From a virus, in the IMG/VR virus record IMGVR_UViG_3300021559_000233, positions 1 through 35,276 of that record: a DNA stretch of 35,276 nucleotides, one strand, 5' to 3'. Numbering within the stretch: position 1 is the first letter of the stretch; the number at the start of each line of letters is the position of its first letter. This document shows positions 13,738 through 22,287 of the stretch, piece after piece. The translations under genes were made by a program, and so were the position numbers. Under the pieces are notes generated by a model. It saw only the letters and a program-made list of their open reading frames with translations, made no database searches and was not told where the DNA came from.

Positions 13738-14724
13738 TTATGCCGCCGCGATCATGTGGGCGACACCAGCCGTCGACCACCAGAAGAGGGCCCCGGCGCT
13801 CGCGTACAGGACCCCGCCGCCTGTAGTCGCGACCGTCGGGTTTGTCGTTGCGTTGGTGAGGCCGATGACCCCTTGCCCGCCTCCGAGAGTGGTGCCTGGG
13901 GCCGCTGCAAAGAATTGCCACCCGTCGACATGTGCGTAAACAGCCCTTGTCAGGGCTCCATGCGAAGCGTCGAAGAAGATGAACGAGCCGAACCCAGAGT
14001 TGATCCAGGTGTTGCCGCTCACCTGAGACGCGAGCACGAAGTTGGTGTTGTCTAGTGGTACAGCGAGATCCAAGGGCATCAGCCAGAGGGCGTGCTGGCT
14101 GTTGGAGTTGGACATCGGCCCGATCTGGGCCGCAAGGCTAGTTCCGTAGAATTGCTGCCAGAACGGGAAGTTGCCGCTCCCCGTCGGTAGGCTCATCCGA
14201 TCGATTACATTCCCCGGAGACCCGTTGGCATTAGAGGATGCTTGTGGTTGGAAGGTGAGGTTCTGCCCCGTAGCGTTCGCCGTCGTCGCCTGGGAGATGG
14301 TCGGAGCGGCTTGGGTTGCGTCGAATTGGAGCGCGTTTACGTGAAGGGGGAGGGTTCCGCCTAGGCCCCCGCCTCCGCTTACCCCAGCCACCCATTGGTT
14401 AGTAGCGGTTGAGCCAGCAAGGTCGGCCCCGAAGGCAGTGAGGGCCCCTCCACCGCTCGGTCCGGTTGCCCCGGTTGCGCCCCCCGCTCCGGTGGCCCCC
14501 GTCACCCCAGCTCCGGTAGCGCCGGTCGCCCCTACCCCCGTGGGGCCGGTGGCTCCGGTCGGGCCGTTGGCGCCGGTCGCCCCCGTCGGCCCTGTCGCCC
14601 CCCCAGGGGAGCCAGCCGGTCCGGTAGGGCCAGTGGGGCCGGCGGGTCCAGTAGCGCCTCCACCTCCCCCGGTGGTATTGAGGATGCCTCGGTAGGCGTA
14701 GACCGGAATTTCCTTCTTGCTCAT
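13738..14724 (-). CDS. Collagen-like tail fibre protein 1
   Basis: 328 residues. After a short head ([16 protein letters not shown]) and a Gly run come about 22 Gly-X-Y triplets (residues 24-92, mostly [11 protein letters not shown] types), which form trimeric collagen-like stalks in phage fibres. The C-terminal 230 residues are Gly/Ala/Thr-rich beta structure, probably the tip domain. The sequence on the other strand also reads open because of the repeats, but it is a shadow. An AGAGG site precedes the ATG; the gene is followed 10 bases later by the SGNH hydrolase. Confidence 0.8.
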   Translation of the reverse strand: MSKKEIPVYAYRGILNTTGGGGGATGPAGPTGPTGPAGSPGGATGPTGATGANGPTGATGPTGVGATGATGAGVTGATGAGGATGATGPSGGGALTAFGADLAGSTATNQWVAGVSGGGGLGGTLPLHVNALQFDATQAAPTISQATTANATGQNLTFQPQASSNANGSPGNVIDRMSLPTGSGNFPFWQQFYGTSLAAQIGPMSNSNSQHALWLMPLDLAVPLDNTNFVLASQVSGNTWINSGFGSFIFFDASHGALTRAVYAHVDGWQFFAAAPGTTLGGGQGVIGLTNATTNPTVATTGGGVLYASAGALFWWSTAGVAHMIAAA

Positions 14725-14771
14725 CTCGAGACCTCTTTGAGACGAAGCTTACCTTGACAAGCGGTCCAAGG

Positions 14772-16421
14772 CTAGACCCCGACGAGACTGGCTTCGGTGG
14801 CAGGATTGTGGGCCTGGAAGCCAAATCCGCCGGCCCCAATCGCCGCCGCGAAGTGGGCCCACGTCGTCGTTCTCGTGGCGACGCCCCCCGCTTCGGTGTA
14901 GGCACCCACCGCTTCATTCCAGGCCCGTGCGACGGTCACTACCGCCCCGCCGTTTTGACCGATGAAGCCGAAGTCGCCGAGCGTTCCGGTTACTGTCGGG
15001 ATGGCCCCCACCGAGGCGCTGACCCCGCCGCCAGCCCCCGGGCCCACTGCAATTCCGAGGCCGGTGTTTCCGTTGCCCCAGATGAGCGCCGGGCCCTCAG
15101 ACCCTATGAGCGCAATGGGCGCCCCCAGGTTGGTCGTTACCAGAAACGTGAGGGCCCCTTGGGGCCCAGTCGGTAGGAACGTATTATCGTGAAGCTGTAA
15201 CGTCCCAGCTCCGATGATGGTCGCCTGGCCGACGGTGACGTTGGCGTAACCGATCTGCTGGCCGACGACTAGACCCAAACCGGTGAAATAGACGTCGTTG
15301 AATAGGATGAACTGGCCGGCCCACCCGTCCGTGTCTGTTGACACGAAGAGCCCTGCCTGAAGAACAATGAGGGCCGCCGGGGTAGAAGAGAGCATGAGCG
15401 CGCCAAAAGGACAGTAGCAGTCCAAAAACGCCCCGCTCATGCTGATTGAGTTCTCGAAGGAGCAACGTTGGTAGACTGCGCCGGCTATCGTATTACCCCC
15501 AGAGCTGGCGGTAAAAGCGAAGTCGTTGAATATCGGTTGGCCGCCGGTGCCGCTGTTGTTAGTGTTTACGTAGCCGGTCGCCGTAGCCATCGTGAGGAGG
15601 GACCCTCGAACGATTTGGTAGCTATCGCCGATCGTGAAAACCCCCGCTGGCCCAGAGAGAGACTCCGAGATGAAATTCGCAGGGGAGATGGGTCGGGTGA
15701 CGCTAGCCGTCGCGGTACCACTCACGATCCACGCATCGGTGCCGGCGTTGCCCCCGGTCGTATCGACGATCTTGGTGGGGTGGGGGGCGGTGCCGCCGCT
15801 CCCGAAATTGAAAACGAATGGGGCGAACGTCGCGAGGTCGCTCACGTGAACTAGCTGTCGCTGGCCCCCGCCGGCCGCGAAGGGATTGATTGCAACTGTT
15901 CCCGCGTTGAAGGTCCCCCCGGTATGCAATACCACTAGGGTTCCCTGGAAGATCAAATTGAAGCCGTTGAAGTCGATCGTCGAGAAATCAAGCGATGCCC
16001 CCGCTGCATCGTCAGACATATAGGTTATGGTCCGATCCGCAGGGAGCCTCTTCATGAATAGAAGAGTATTGAGATGAGCTGTAGTAAGGATTGGCCCAGA
16101 CCCCGCTGGGATATTATTGTTAGTGGCCCCGGTATTAGAATCGGAGGCTACCCCACTGACGTTGGATGGGTCTATAAAAGTAACCGGCCCTAGCGGGGTT
16201 CGTTGGATGAATTGGTAGCTTGGAAGCGAGGCAGGTCCAGTTGAGGTTAGAACAGATCCAACAGGGCCAGGAGGGATGACCCCATGGAAGCTACCGGCGT
16301 CAAAAACGATCAGATCCCCCTCGGCCCCCGCCGGCGGTGTAAATCCCCCACCCCCACCTCCAGACTCTAAAAGCTCTAAGGCTTCTAGGCGCTTGACTCT
16401 TCCTCTGTCTGTCGGCTTCAT
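14772..16421 (-). CDS. Tail fibre/spike protein, beta-helix type, paralogue 1
   Basis: 549 residues. The first 15 (MKPTDRGRVKRLEAL) match the 459-aa protein at 17669-19048, followed by a Gly linker, so this is likely a shared virion-anchoring peptide. The motif FIDPSN...ASDSNTGA then opens a long Gly/Thr/Ala-rich beta region, consistent with a pectate-lyase-like right-handed helix. The last 100 residues (for example FGFIGQNGGAVVTVA) differ from its two relatives and may set receptor specificity. The ATG is directly adjacent to the TAA stop of the next paralogue. Confidence 0.75.
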   Translation of the reverse strand: MKPTDRGRVKRLEALELLESGGGGGGFTPPAGAEGDLIVFDAGSFHGVIPPGPVGSVLTSTGPASLPSYQFIQRTPLGPVTFIDPSNVSGVASDSNTGATNNNIPAGSGPILTTAHLNTLLFMKRLPADRTITYMSDDAAGASLDFSTIDFNGFNLIFQGTLVVLHTGGTFNAGTVAINPFAAGGGQRQLVHVSDLATFAPFVFNFGSGGTAPHPTKIVDTTGGNAGTDAWIVSGTATASVTRPISPANFISESLSGPAGVFTIGDSYQIVRGSLLTMATATGYVNTNNSGTGGQPIFNDFAFTASSGGNTIAGAVYQRCSFENSISMSGAFLDCYCPFGALMLSSTPAALIVLQAGLFVSTDTDGWAGQFILFNDVYFTGLGLVVGQQIGYANVTVGQATIIGAGTLQLHDNTFLPTGPQGALTFLVTTNLGAPIALIGSEGPALIWGNGNTGLGIAVGPGAGGGVSASVGAIPTVTGTLGDFGFIGQNGGAVVTVARAWNEAVGAYTEAGGVATRTTTWAHFAAAIGAGGFGFQAHNPATEASLVGV

Positions 16422-17672
16422 TTAGGCCCCTAGGATGTTGCTGATGGCCCCGTGGCCCGGTAGGAACAGCCCATACCCCACTGGGTCGTCGTTGGCATCG
16501 ATGTTCGCGGGGGTAATCGGAATATTAGTCGTCAAAACCCCGGTGGTTTGATTGACGCTACAGGCCGTTGATCGCGAAGAAATGGTGGTGCCACCGGTTT
16601 GGAGCAAAACATCGACGGCCTTTTCACCGCCGGGGAGGAAGACCCTTCCTTCACTTATTTCGAACCGTCCCGGGCCCCACAATCGAGCCTCCCCATACGC
16701 GAAGGGGGTAATGGCGGTGAGATCCCCCACGAGCATCGGCCGGCTTAGGAATACGGTTCCAAAAACGCATCCGTTGCCGACCGGAGATGAGCCATTGAAG
16801 GGACCTACGATGAAGTTTCCATCGAAGACAGTTCCAGCGACGCTGAATCCACCGAAGCCCCCATAGACCTTCGGCCCCGGTACCCCAACGATCATGGTGC
16901 CGATTCCGGTAGTGCACGGGGAGCCCCCCTGTAGACCGAGGGAGTCAGTGAAGATGCAATTGAGGAAAACCGTCGAATGAGCCGAGGCTGGCCTAGCTAG
17001 GATTAGCCTTCGATCGCATCGGCAATCGAGCAGCGCGACCGAATCCCCCAGGTAGCACGCCCCCCCACCTAAAAGGCTTAGGTTTTGGATGATCGCTCGG
17101 CTATTTCCTTCAGCCATCAACGGCTCAAATAGGGCTAAATCAATCTCTATCAACGATTGGATTTCAAAGGCATCGCCATCGGCCCAGGTGTCAATCATGT
17201 TTGGCGCAGCCAAGGAAATTGTTGAGGCCTCCATCGGTTGGCTCAGACTAAAGGATGCCCCGGTAGTGGCGGCGAAGGCCCATGCCTTACTTGGCTTGGT
17301 GATGTTGACGACTAGAGCGTCGGGAAACCCTAGGCCCCCTAAATCCGCGGTTTGAAGGTTTCCAGCGATGTAATCCTTCGGGGTAAAACCGGCTAACACC
17401 CCCGATGCGGCTATCTCTGGGGTCCCCACAAATGTAACTCGAGCTACTCGGGCCATCGTCGGCCTGAAAACGATTGGGTCGCTTCCGTCAGTTGGGGATC
17501 CGTTGAGGAATGTGAAGGTAGTGTCTTGAGGTAACGTTGGGGCTTGGGTTTGGTAGCGCCTCTCAACCTCGGCCCAGGTTTTTACTGGCGTCGAGGAGAA
17601 GGCCCCGTCGTTACTATCGCTCCCGTTGATCGGGTCGATGAACCAATTCGGTTGTAGCCAGAAGCTGTTCAT
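16422..17672 (-). CDS. Tail fibre/spike protein, beta-helix type, paralogue 2
   Basis: 416 residues, clearly related to the 459-aa protein immediately upstream: both have FWL...WFIDP, SDSNDGA, PVKTW or PVLTW, RYQT or RYGT, DTT(F/W)TFL, a shared (V/I)LAG...KDY(I/V)AG block and a TADLG block. It lacks the MKP-DR-RVKRLEAL anchor and begins directly at the conserved domain (MNSFWLQPNWFIDP). Its ATG overlaps the upstream stop by ATGA. It may therefore assemble onto the others rather than anchor itself. The fold is probably a right-handed beta-helix with later motifs LGDSVALLDCRCDRR and GFGGFSVAGTVFDGNF. Confidence 0.75.
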   Translation of the reverse strand: MNSFWLQPNWFIDPINGSDSNDGAFSSTPVKTWAEVERRYQTQAPTLPQDTTFTFLNGSPTDGSDPIVFRPTMARVARVTFVGTPEIAASGVLAGFTPKDYIAGNLQTADLGGLGFPDALVVNITKPSKAWAFAATTGASFSLSQPMEASTISLAAPNMIDTWADGDAFEIQSLIEIDLALFEPLMAEGNSRAIIQNLSLLGGGACYLGDSVALLDCRCDRRLILARPASAHSTVFLNCIFTDSLGLQGGSPCTTGIGTMIVGVPGPKVYGGFGGFSVAGTVFDGNFIVGPFNGSSPVGNGCVFGTVFLSRPMLVGDLTAITPFAYGEARLWGPGRFEISEGRVFLPGGEKAVDVLLQTGGTTISSRSTACSVNQTTGVLTTNIPITPANIDANDDPVGYGLFLPGHGAISNILGA

Positions 17673-19048
17673 GCGGTGTTACTTAGCCCCCCGACGCCCG
17701 GAACATACATCCCCACCCCCGCCGGATCGGCTTGGGCGTCAATGGTGGCCGGAGTGATAGGAACGTTGCCGTTGATGACGCTAGGATTGGCCCTTGTCGC
17801 GGTGAAGGCAAAGCCGCTGCTACCCCCAATAATAATCTTAGGCGACATGGTATTGAGAAAAATGGAAACGGCAGAAGCCGTCAAAAATGTGTGGCCCTCT
17901 TCGATCTCGTATCGAGCGGGCCCCCAGAAGCGAGGCCCATCGAATAGGAATGCCCCGAAGGTGTTCGACCCTTGAGCAACGAGCCCGGCTTGTACGTAGA
18001 CCGTCCCTAGGAGGCAGCCGTTGATAGCGCTTCCTCCGCCCCCCGCGGGCGTGAGGATGACATTCCCGTCGAGGACGGCGCCGTTGATGGTGACCGCCGC
18101 AAACCCACCTAGGATGCGCGTCGTCGGAACCGAATCGACTAGGAGGGCCACCGCGTTTTGGCTTGCCCCTCCGTTGATGCCGAAGATGTCGGTGAAGGCG
18201 CAGTTGACGCAGTAGGTGCTCCTTACCGGGGCCCCCTGGTACATCGCCGCACGCCGATCGATCCTCGACTCTTGGAGCGCTACTCCGTTACCCCAATAGA
18301 AGGGGCTGCCGGCAGTGCTCGCCTCGAACCCTAGCTGTTGGATGTAGGCTCTCGCTACGCTATCGGCGAACGTCGGAGTAAACTGAGCCATCTCGATGGA
18401 ATCCAACAAATAAACATCGAAGGTGTCACCGTTAGCCCAGGTATCCACGAAGGTAGGGATGCTAAGGGGGAGGGTCGTCCGAGTGAGCGCCTGGCTCAAG
18501 TTGAAGGTAGTCCCGGCGACGTTGGCGAAGGTAAAAGCGGCAGAGGATTTACCAGCGGTCGTATTGACCACCAACTGGTTTACCCCAACCGGCCCTGCGC
18601 TTCCCAAATCAGCGGTAAGGAGCTGCCCCGCTACGTAATCCTTCGCGATGACCCCCGCGAGAATCCCAGATCCAATTTTGTTGGCGGCAACGAGGGTCCC
18701 TTGGAAAACCAGTTGAGAGCCGTTAGTGGCGGTCGGGCTGAAGATGATGGGATCGGTTTCGGCGAGCGCGGTGCCACTTAGAAAGGTCCAGGTGGTGTCT
18801 TGCCCCAACGTTGGTGAGTTGGTCCCATACCTTTGGATGACCCCTTTGTTCCAGGTCAGGACTGGGGTCGTCGGGGTAGCCCCGTCGTTGCTATCGGAGG
18901 CCAGGCCGGTTCGATTCTGGGGGTCAATGAACCAAGCCACGCGTAGCCAAAACGGGTTGGGGGTCACCCCACCGCCCCCGCCACCAGATGGGGTTAGTGG
19001 TTGGAGGGCCTCGAGACGTTTGACTCGGGCTCTATCCTTCGGCTTCAT
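17669..19048 (-). CDS. Tail fibre/spike protein, beta-helix type, paralogue 3
   Basis: 459 residues, beginning with the anchor MKPKDRARVKRLEALQP and a six-Gly linker, then FWLRVAWFIDPQN...SDSNDGA and a long beta-rich domain. Compared with its neighbour, the order of motifs is kept along the full length, including YWGNGVALQESRIDRR and GGFAAVTINGAVLDGN, so the pair arose by duplication. Its ATG overlaps the stop of the transglycosylase gene by ATGA, placing cell-wall entry and host binding in one operon. Confidence 0.75.
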   Translation of the reverse strand: MKPKDRARVKRLEALQPLTPSGGGGGGVTPNPFWLRVAWFIDPQNRTGLASDSNDGATPTTPVLTWNKGVIQRYGTNSPTLGQDTTWTFLSGTALAETDPIIFSPTATNGSQLVFQGTLVAANKIGSGILAGVIAKDYVAGQLLTADLGSAGPVGVNQLVVNTTAGKSSAAFTFANVAGTTFNLSQALTRTTLPLSIPTFVDTWANGDTFDVYLLDSIEMAQFTPTFADSVARAYIQQLGFEASTAGSPFYWGNGVALQESRIDRRAAMYQGAPVRSTYCVNCAFTDIFGINGGASQNAVALLVDSVPTTRILGGFAAVTINGAVLDGNVILTPAGGGGSAINGCLLGTVYVQAGLVAQGSNTFGAFLFDGPRFWGPARYEIEEGHTFLTASAVSIFLNTMSPKIIIGGSSGFAFTATRANPSVINGNVPITPATIDAQADPAGVGMYVPGVGGLSNTA

Positions 19049-19734
19049 CTCCGTCGTTTCCTAGGTCTAGGAGCGTCGATGCTTAGGCCGTAGGCGACGG
19101 CGGCACTGGAGAGGAAGATTGCTCCAGCGATGAACCAAGGGCGGTGCTTGTCGTAGAAGCCAAAATCCTCTCCGTAAACCGGATCAGTTTCGGGCCCGTG
19201 GGGATTGCTCCCCGAAGCGTCGATGCTGTAGGCCTGGGCAATGGCATCCTTGACCGTTTGGGTCGCCGCGGCTCGCGCGACGAAGTTGGCCAAATCCTGG
19301 ACCGTAATGTTGCCCTTCCCCTTTGGATCCAACCCCGCGTTGTGGGTGTAATAGGGAGAGGGGGCCGCTGTTACGACGTCAGTAAGATGCTTTGCGGTGT
19401 TGAGGGTCGCCGGAAGAAAGTTCGCCTGATAGAGCCTGACCCCACTCCTCAGGGGGCCATAGTTTTTGACCTGGTTCGCGATGTAAGGGCCGACGACAGT
19501 GGTGAGCTGCTGGGAGGCCGGCCAGGTGAGGTAGTCCTCCGGTGTGACCCCGATGTTTTTGAGCCAAGCGGCTGAAATCTGGTTCAGGCCGTAGAACGGC
19601 TCCCCTGCTTGGTTTGGGATGGCGGGGTTGAGCCCGCTCTCGGCGTAGAGCACCGGGAGGACCCACTCAGGCCGCACGCCGGTTTGGGCGGTGATGGCCC
19701 AGAGAGCCGGGTAGGAGGCGGCATCAAGGGCCAT
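19045..19734 (-). CDS. SLT-type transglycosylase with C-terminal membrane segment
   Basis: 229 residues. The N-terminal domain has the lytic transglycosylase signature: VLYAESGLNP with catalytic Glu32, followed by FYGLNQIS, then a helical core with YQANFLP and SPYYTHNAG. It should cut peptidoglycan glycan strands, probably during DNA entry. After a polar linker a hydrophobic segment (WFIAGAIFLSSAAVAYGL, about 200-217) and a basic tail follow, so the enzyme may sit in a membrane or be held in the virion by it. The gene heads the fibre cluster. Confidence 0.8.
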   Translation of the reverse strand: MALDAASYPALWAITAQTGVRPEWVLPVLYAESGLNPAIPNQAGEPFYGLNQISAAWLKNIGVTPEDYLTWPASQQLTTVVGPYIANQVKNYGPLRSGVRLYQANFLPATLNTAKHLTDVVTAAPSPYYTHNAGLDPKGKGNITVQDLANFVARAAATQTVKDAIAQAYSIDASGSNPHGPETDPVYGEDFGFYDKHRPWFIAGAIFLSSAAVAYGLSIDAPRPRKRRR

Positions 19735-20044
19735 GGTCTTCGTGCCTCATCCAAGGCTCGCCACAATCGGGGCAGTTCTTACTTGCGTCAGCGTCGACCT
19801 CCGCGACGGCCTCTTCGATGCCAACTTTTAGGGCCGGAATGCGGTTGATGAACGATAGGGGTAGGAATCGGAACACCAAATCAATCGGCCAAAGTAGGAT
19901 CGCGATGAGCGACACCCACCACGTGACCCCCATACTTTTCAAGCCGACTTCCGCCCCTCTACCACCGAACCTAGCCCGAAGGTAAATTCGCCCGCCGAGC
20001 TGAACAATCGACCCCATGAGGACCCAAGCCAGAACCCAACGCAT
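19724..20044 (-). CDS. Small membrane protein with C-terminal zinc knuckle, first gene of tail-fibre operon
   Basis: 106 residues with two hydrophobic segments (WVLAWVLMGSIVQLG near the N-terminus, and WWVSLIAILLWPIDLVFRFL near 45-65), an acidic helix, and CPDCGEPWMRHED at the end, a possible one-knuckle metal site. It overlaps the transglycosylase by 11 bases and is the first gene after a divergent promoter region. There is no clear ribosome-binding site before its ATG. Role unknown; it could help position the transglycosylase. Confidence 0.65.
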   Translation of the reverse strand: MRWVLAWVLMGSIVQLGGRIYLRARFGGRGAEVGLKSMGVTWWVSLIAILLWPIDLVFRFLPLSFINRIPALKVGIEEAVAEVDADASKNCPDCGEPWMRHEDHGP

Positions 20045-20100
20045 CGTCGCTAAGACTAGCCTTGCGCCTCTGTCAAGTCTACACTCAGTCTCAGAAGCCG
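20045..20100 (-). promoter_or_regulatory. Divergent intergenic region with a candidate leftward promoter
   Basis: Between the leftward fibre operon (ATG at 20044) and the rightward membrane-protein gene (ATG at 20101). On the minus strand a perfect -35 hexamer TTGACA lies at 20076-20071. The best -10 candidates (TTAGCG or TAGTCT) are poor, and a start site here would leave a very short leader before the ATG, which has no ribosome-binding site. No rightward promoter stands out. Confidence 0.35.
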
Positions 20101-20610
20101 ATGCCCCTCATTCGTGGGACTACTGATGCAACCCGGAGCGAAAACATCCGCCGCCTCCGTCGCGAGGGCTACGACTTCCATCAAGCTGCCGCGATTGCAT
20201 ACCGGATCCAACGAGAAGAGCTGAAAAAGCGCCACCACAAGGCTGGAGAACCCATGAGCCGATCCCTCGCCCGTAGACGTCGTTCCCGCCGTGGCATCGC
20301 CCGGCTCAACCCTGTCGGCAAAGGGCCGGTTACAACCGCACTGAAATGGCTCGGCGCCGGAGTTCTCGTCGGTGGAGTCGCCGGGGGCGTTGGCTCGGCA
20401 AGCGGGATGACCTCCGCGAACCTTCCAACGGGCATCATCGGGGGCGCCTCAGCCGTTGTCGGCTTAGAGGTCCTCGGCGGTCTCGTGGTTGGGCTCGCCT
20501 CGCCTCAGTACCGGAACCCAGCTCTTGCTACGGCTGGGATCGGTCTCGCGGCTCTGCTCGTTACGCAGCTCATTACAACGACGGCGTTTGCGGCTCCGAA
20601 GACGGCTTAG
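20101..20610 (+). CDS. MPLI-type phage small protein fused to a membrane protein
   Basis: 169 residues in one frame. Residues 1-50 match the widespread small phage protein type 'MPLI.G......NI..L...G....QA.AIAY...R' (here MPLIRGTTDATRSENIRRLR). After a basic stretch, residues 75-163 hold two or three hydrophobic segments with Gly-rich packing (LGAGVLVGGVAGGVG, VVGLEVLGGLVVGLA, AALLVTQLITT). The first part normally stands alone, so this is a fusion. An internal ATG at 20254 (Met52) has GGAG six bases upstream and would give the membrane part alone, so two products are possible. The position before the lysozyme would suit a holin-like role. Confidence 0.65.
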   Translation: MPLIRGTTDATRSENIRRLRREGYDFHQAAAIAYRIQREELKKRHHKAGEPMSRSLARRRRSRRGIARLNPVGKGPVTTALKWLGAGVLVGGVAGGVGSASGMTSANLPTGIIGGASAVVGLEVLGGLVVGLASPQYRNPALATAGIGLAALLVTQLITTTAFAAPKTA

Positions 20611-20615
20611 AGACG

Positions 20616-20659
20616 CCGCGGAGACTTGCCGCGGTGGGGGCCGAGAGGGATGATCCCTC
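20616..20659. terminator. Two inverted repeats after the membrane-protein gene
   Basis: Right after the stop at 20610: CCGCGG at 20616-20621 pairs with CCGCGG at 20629-20634 across a 7-base loop, and GAGGGA at 20645-20650 pairs with TCCCTC at 20654-20659 across a 3-base loop. Neither is followed by a T-run, so they are not classical intrinsic terminators. They could slow transcription, protect an mRNA end or hide a ribosome-binding site. Confidence 0.3.
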
Positions 20660-20737
20660 AATGTACCGATGGCGATGTGTTCCGTTCGGAATCGCATGGG
20701 GGTCAGGCGTCGAGTGGCGTTGGGTCTTGGTGTGGGG

Positions 20738-20908
20738 ATGACTTACCCCCAAAGCGCTGACACTTTCTCGGATCTCGTCAAAGTCGCCCGCCGCGTCATC
20801 GACCGTCAAAGCGGAAGCATGGCCGAAGACGCGATCGTGTTGGCCCGATGGATCTTGGCTGCCGACGAAGCTCGCGAAGACCCGCGGTTGTCTTGGGTCA
20901 AGAAATGA
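20738..20908 (+). CDS. Hypothetical 56-aa protein
   Basis: 56 residues: MTYPQSADTFSDLVKVARRV and a helical, acidic remainder ending DPRLSWVKK. The frame is open back to 20669, but that stretch is Arg/Gly-rich and looks non-coding. The ATG at 20738 overlaps the stop of a possible 26-codon reading frame (20661-20741), and the 3' end overlaps the next gene by ATGA. No family recognised. Confidence 0.55.
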   Translation: MTYPQSADTFSDLVKVARRVIDRQSGSMAEDAIVLARWILAADEAREDPRLSWVKK

Positions 20909-21129
20909 GCTCCCTAGAGGACCTCTCCGCCAACGAACGGGCTCTACGGCTCTTCATTGCCGAGCTTCCCCTTGGCCCCCACCTCAAGTCAGTGTTGATT
21001 GCGAAGCTCGACGTTTGCCTCGACGAGGTGGGGCACGACTTCGGCAACTTCCTCAAGGAAATCTGTTGCGACGAATGCCTCGAGAGAGTAAAGGCTTGCC
21101 TTGAGGCCCCGGGGGAAGAGCCATCATGA
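20905..21129 (+). CDS. Hypothetical acidic Cys-containing protein
   Basis: 74 residues from the ATG at 20905 (ATGA overlap), overlapping the lysozyme start by ATGA. It begins MSSLEDLSANERALRLFIAE and has a C-terminal group of cysteines (ICCDECLERVKAC) in a helix, which could bind metal or form disulphides. Co-transcribed with the lysozyme; it could be a lysis accessory, but nothing in the sequence proves it. Confidence 0.6.
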   Translation: MSSLEDLSANERALRLFIAELPLGPHLKSVLIAKLDVCLDEVGHDFGNFLKEICCDECLERVKACLEAPGEEPS

Positions 21130-21674
21130 AAACATCCGACGCGGGGTTGAAATTTATCGAGGGCCAAGAAGGCTATAGGTCGTCAGTATACCGGGACATC
21201 GCGGGGGTGCCGACGATCGGGTTTGGGCATGTCCTCAAGATGGGCGACCCGGTGACAGTCACCAAAGAGCAGGCCATGGATCTTCTTCGCCATGACGTCG
21301 CCTCTGCGGAATCCGCCATCAACTCGATGGTCAAGGTCGACCTCAATCAAAACCAGTTTGATGCGCTTGTCGACTTCACATTCAATGCGGGTAACGGGGC
21401 TCTCGCCACAAGCGCGATGCTCCACTTCATCAACCTCGGTGCCTTCCTGACCGCCGCCGATGAGTTCCCCAAGTGGTGCCACGCGCGGGTCAATGGAGAG
21501 ATGGTAGTAGTTTCCGATTTGTTGAAGCGACGCCAACTCGAGAGGGCCCTATTTCTGTCGACGGCGGTCGAAATTCCCCCGCCTGGGCCTCTGCCGATCA
21601 CCATCAACGATGCCCCGCCGGTGTTGCCGGATGAGGGGCAACCAACACCGCCCGGAGACCTTACGGAGACGTGA
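21126..21674 (+). CDS. GH24 (T4-type) lysozyme endolysin
   Basis: 182 residues. The GH24 signature is complete: EGYRSSVYRDIAGVPTIGFG with catalytic Glu15, Asp24 and Thr30, then His35, followed by the usual helical lobe (NQNQFDALVDFTFNAGNGAL). It hydrolyses peptidoglycan between N-acetylmuramic acid and N-acetylglucosamine at lysis. No signal peptide or anchor segment is visible, so release should depend on a holin; the membrane gene at 20101-20610 is a candidate. The last 35 residues are a Pro-rich tail not seen in T4 lysozyme. Confidence 0.9.
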   Translation: MKTSDAGLKFIEGQEGYRSSVYRDIAGVPTIGFGHVLKMGDPVTVTKEQAMDLLRHDVASAESAINSMVKVDLNQNQFDALVDFTFNAGNGALATSAMLHFINLGAFLTAADEFPKWCHARVNGEMVVVSDLLKRRQLERALFLSTAVEIPPPGPLPITINDAPPVLPDEGQPTPPGDLTET

Positions 21675-21705
21675 AATAGCTTCGGCCTTGGGCTACGACG
21701 TCGGG

Positions 21706-22287
21706 ATGGATCATTCCGATGATTTCGAGATGAGCTTCTGGGTCGATTGTACCCGTAGCTATGGGGAAGAGGTAAAGCAACAGCTTTACATGCGCTACAT
21801 GGGGGTCCCCGAGGTTGTGACTTGGCGGAGCCCGGTCAATTATGACTTCGGTGGCCGAAGCGTGATCGACATCGGCGGAGGCCCTTGCTCCGTGCTGCTA
21901 AAGGGAGAGAACCTGAAGCCTCGGAGTGTTGTCGTTGACCCCGGGGATTACCCCGATTGGGTTTTGATGCGTTACTCTCAGGCGGGCATCATCTGGCTAA
22001 AGATTGAAGGCGAAGACCTTGAGCTTGATGCGGGGGCAAATTTCGATTTGGCTTTGATCTACAACTGCCTCCAGCATTGCCGGAGCCCCGAGAAGATCGT
22101 CGTCAACGCACTTGAGGCGTCACGGGGGAAATTGAAGATCTTTGAGTGGGTGGATATTCCGCCTCACCCTGGCCACCCTCATTGCCTCCGCGCTTCGGAT
22201 CTCGAGAGGTGGACCGGCCAAAAAGGGGAGGTCGTTTCTCTTCATGGGGAGTATGGGTGTAGCGGAAGGGCATGGGTGTTGCGATGA
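21706..22287 (+). CDS. Class I SAM-dependent methyltransferase
   Basis: 193 residues from ATG 21706 (no strong ribosome-binding site; the frame extends upstream into the lysozyme gene as a shadow). Motif I is VIDIGGGP (53-60), an acidic post-I residue follows in VVVDPGDYP, and LALIYNCLQHC (about 111-121) corresponds to motif IV. The C-terminus has EWVDIPPHPGHPHCL. This is a small methyltransferase of the type often found with glycosyltransferases in phage genomes, so a sugar or a small molecule is a more likely substrate than DNA. It is separated from the glycosyltransferase fusion only by an HNH gene. Confidence 0.75.
   Translation: MDHSDDFEMSFWVDCTRSYGEEVKQQLYMRYMGVPEVVTWRSPVNYDFGGRSVIDIGGGPCSVLLKGENLKPRSVVVDPGDYPDWVLMRYSQAGIIWLKIEGEDLELDAGANFDLALIYNCLQHCRSPEKIVVNALEASRGKLKIFEWVDIPPHPGHPHCLRASDLERWTGQKGEVVSLHGEYGCSGRAWVLR

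Noticed and set aside
14438-14695. Repetitive DNA with a long plus-strand open frame rich in Val-Ala-Pro
   Set aside because: It is the complement of the Gly-X-Y triplets of the collagen-like fibre; the repeat units are short and irregular, so it is neither a CRISPR array nor a separate gene.
14725-14771. Possible leftward promoter ahead of the collagen-like fibre gene
   Set aside because: A TTGGAC-like hexamer exists, but no matching -10 element at proper spacing, and the gene is probably read through from the upstream fibre genes.
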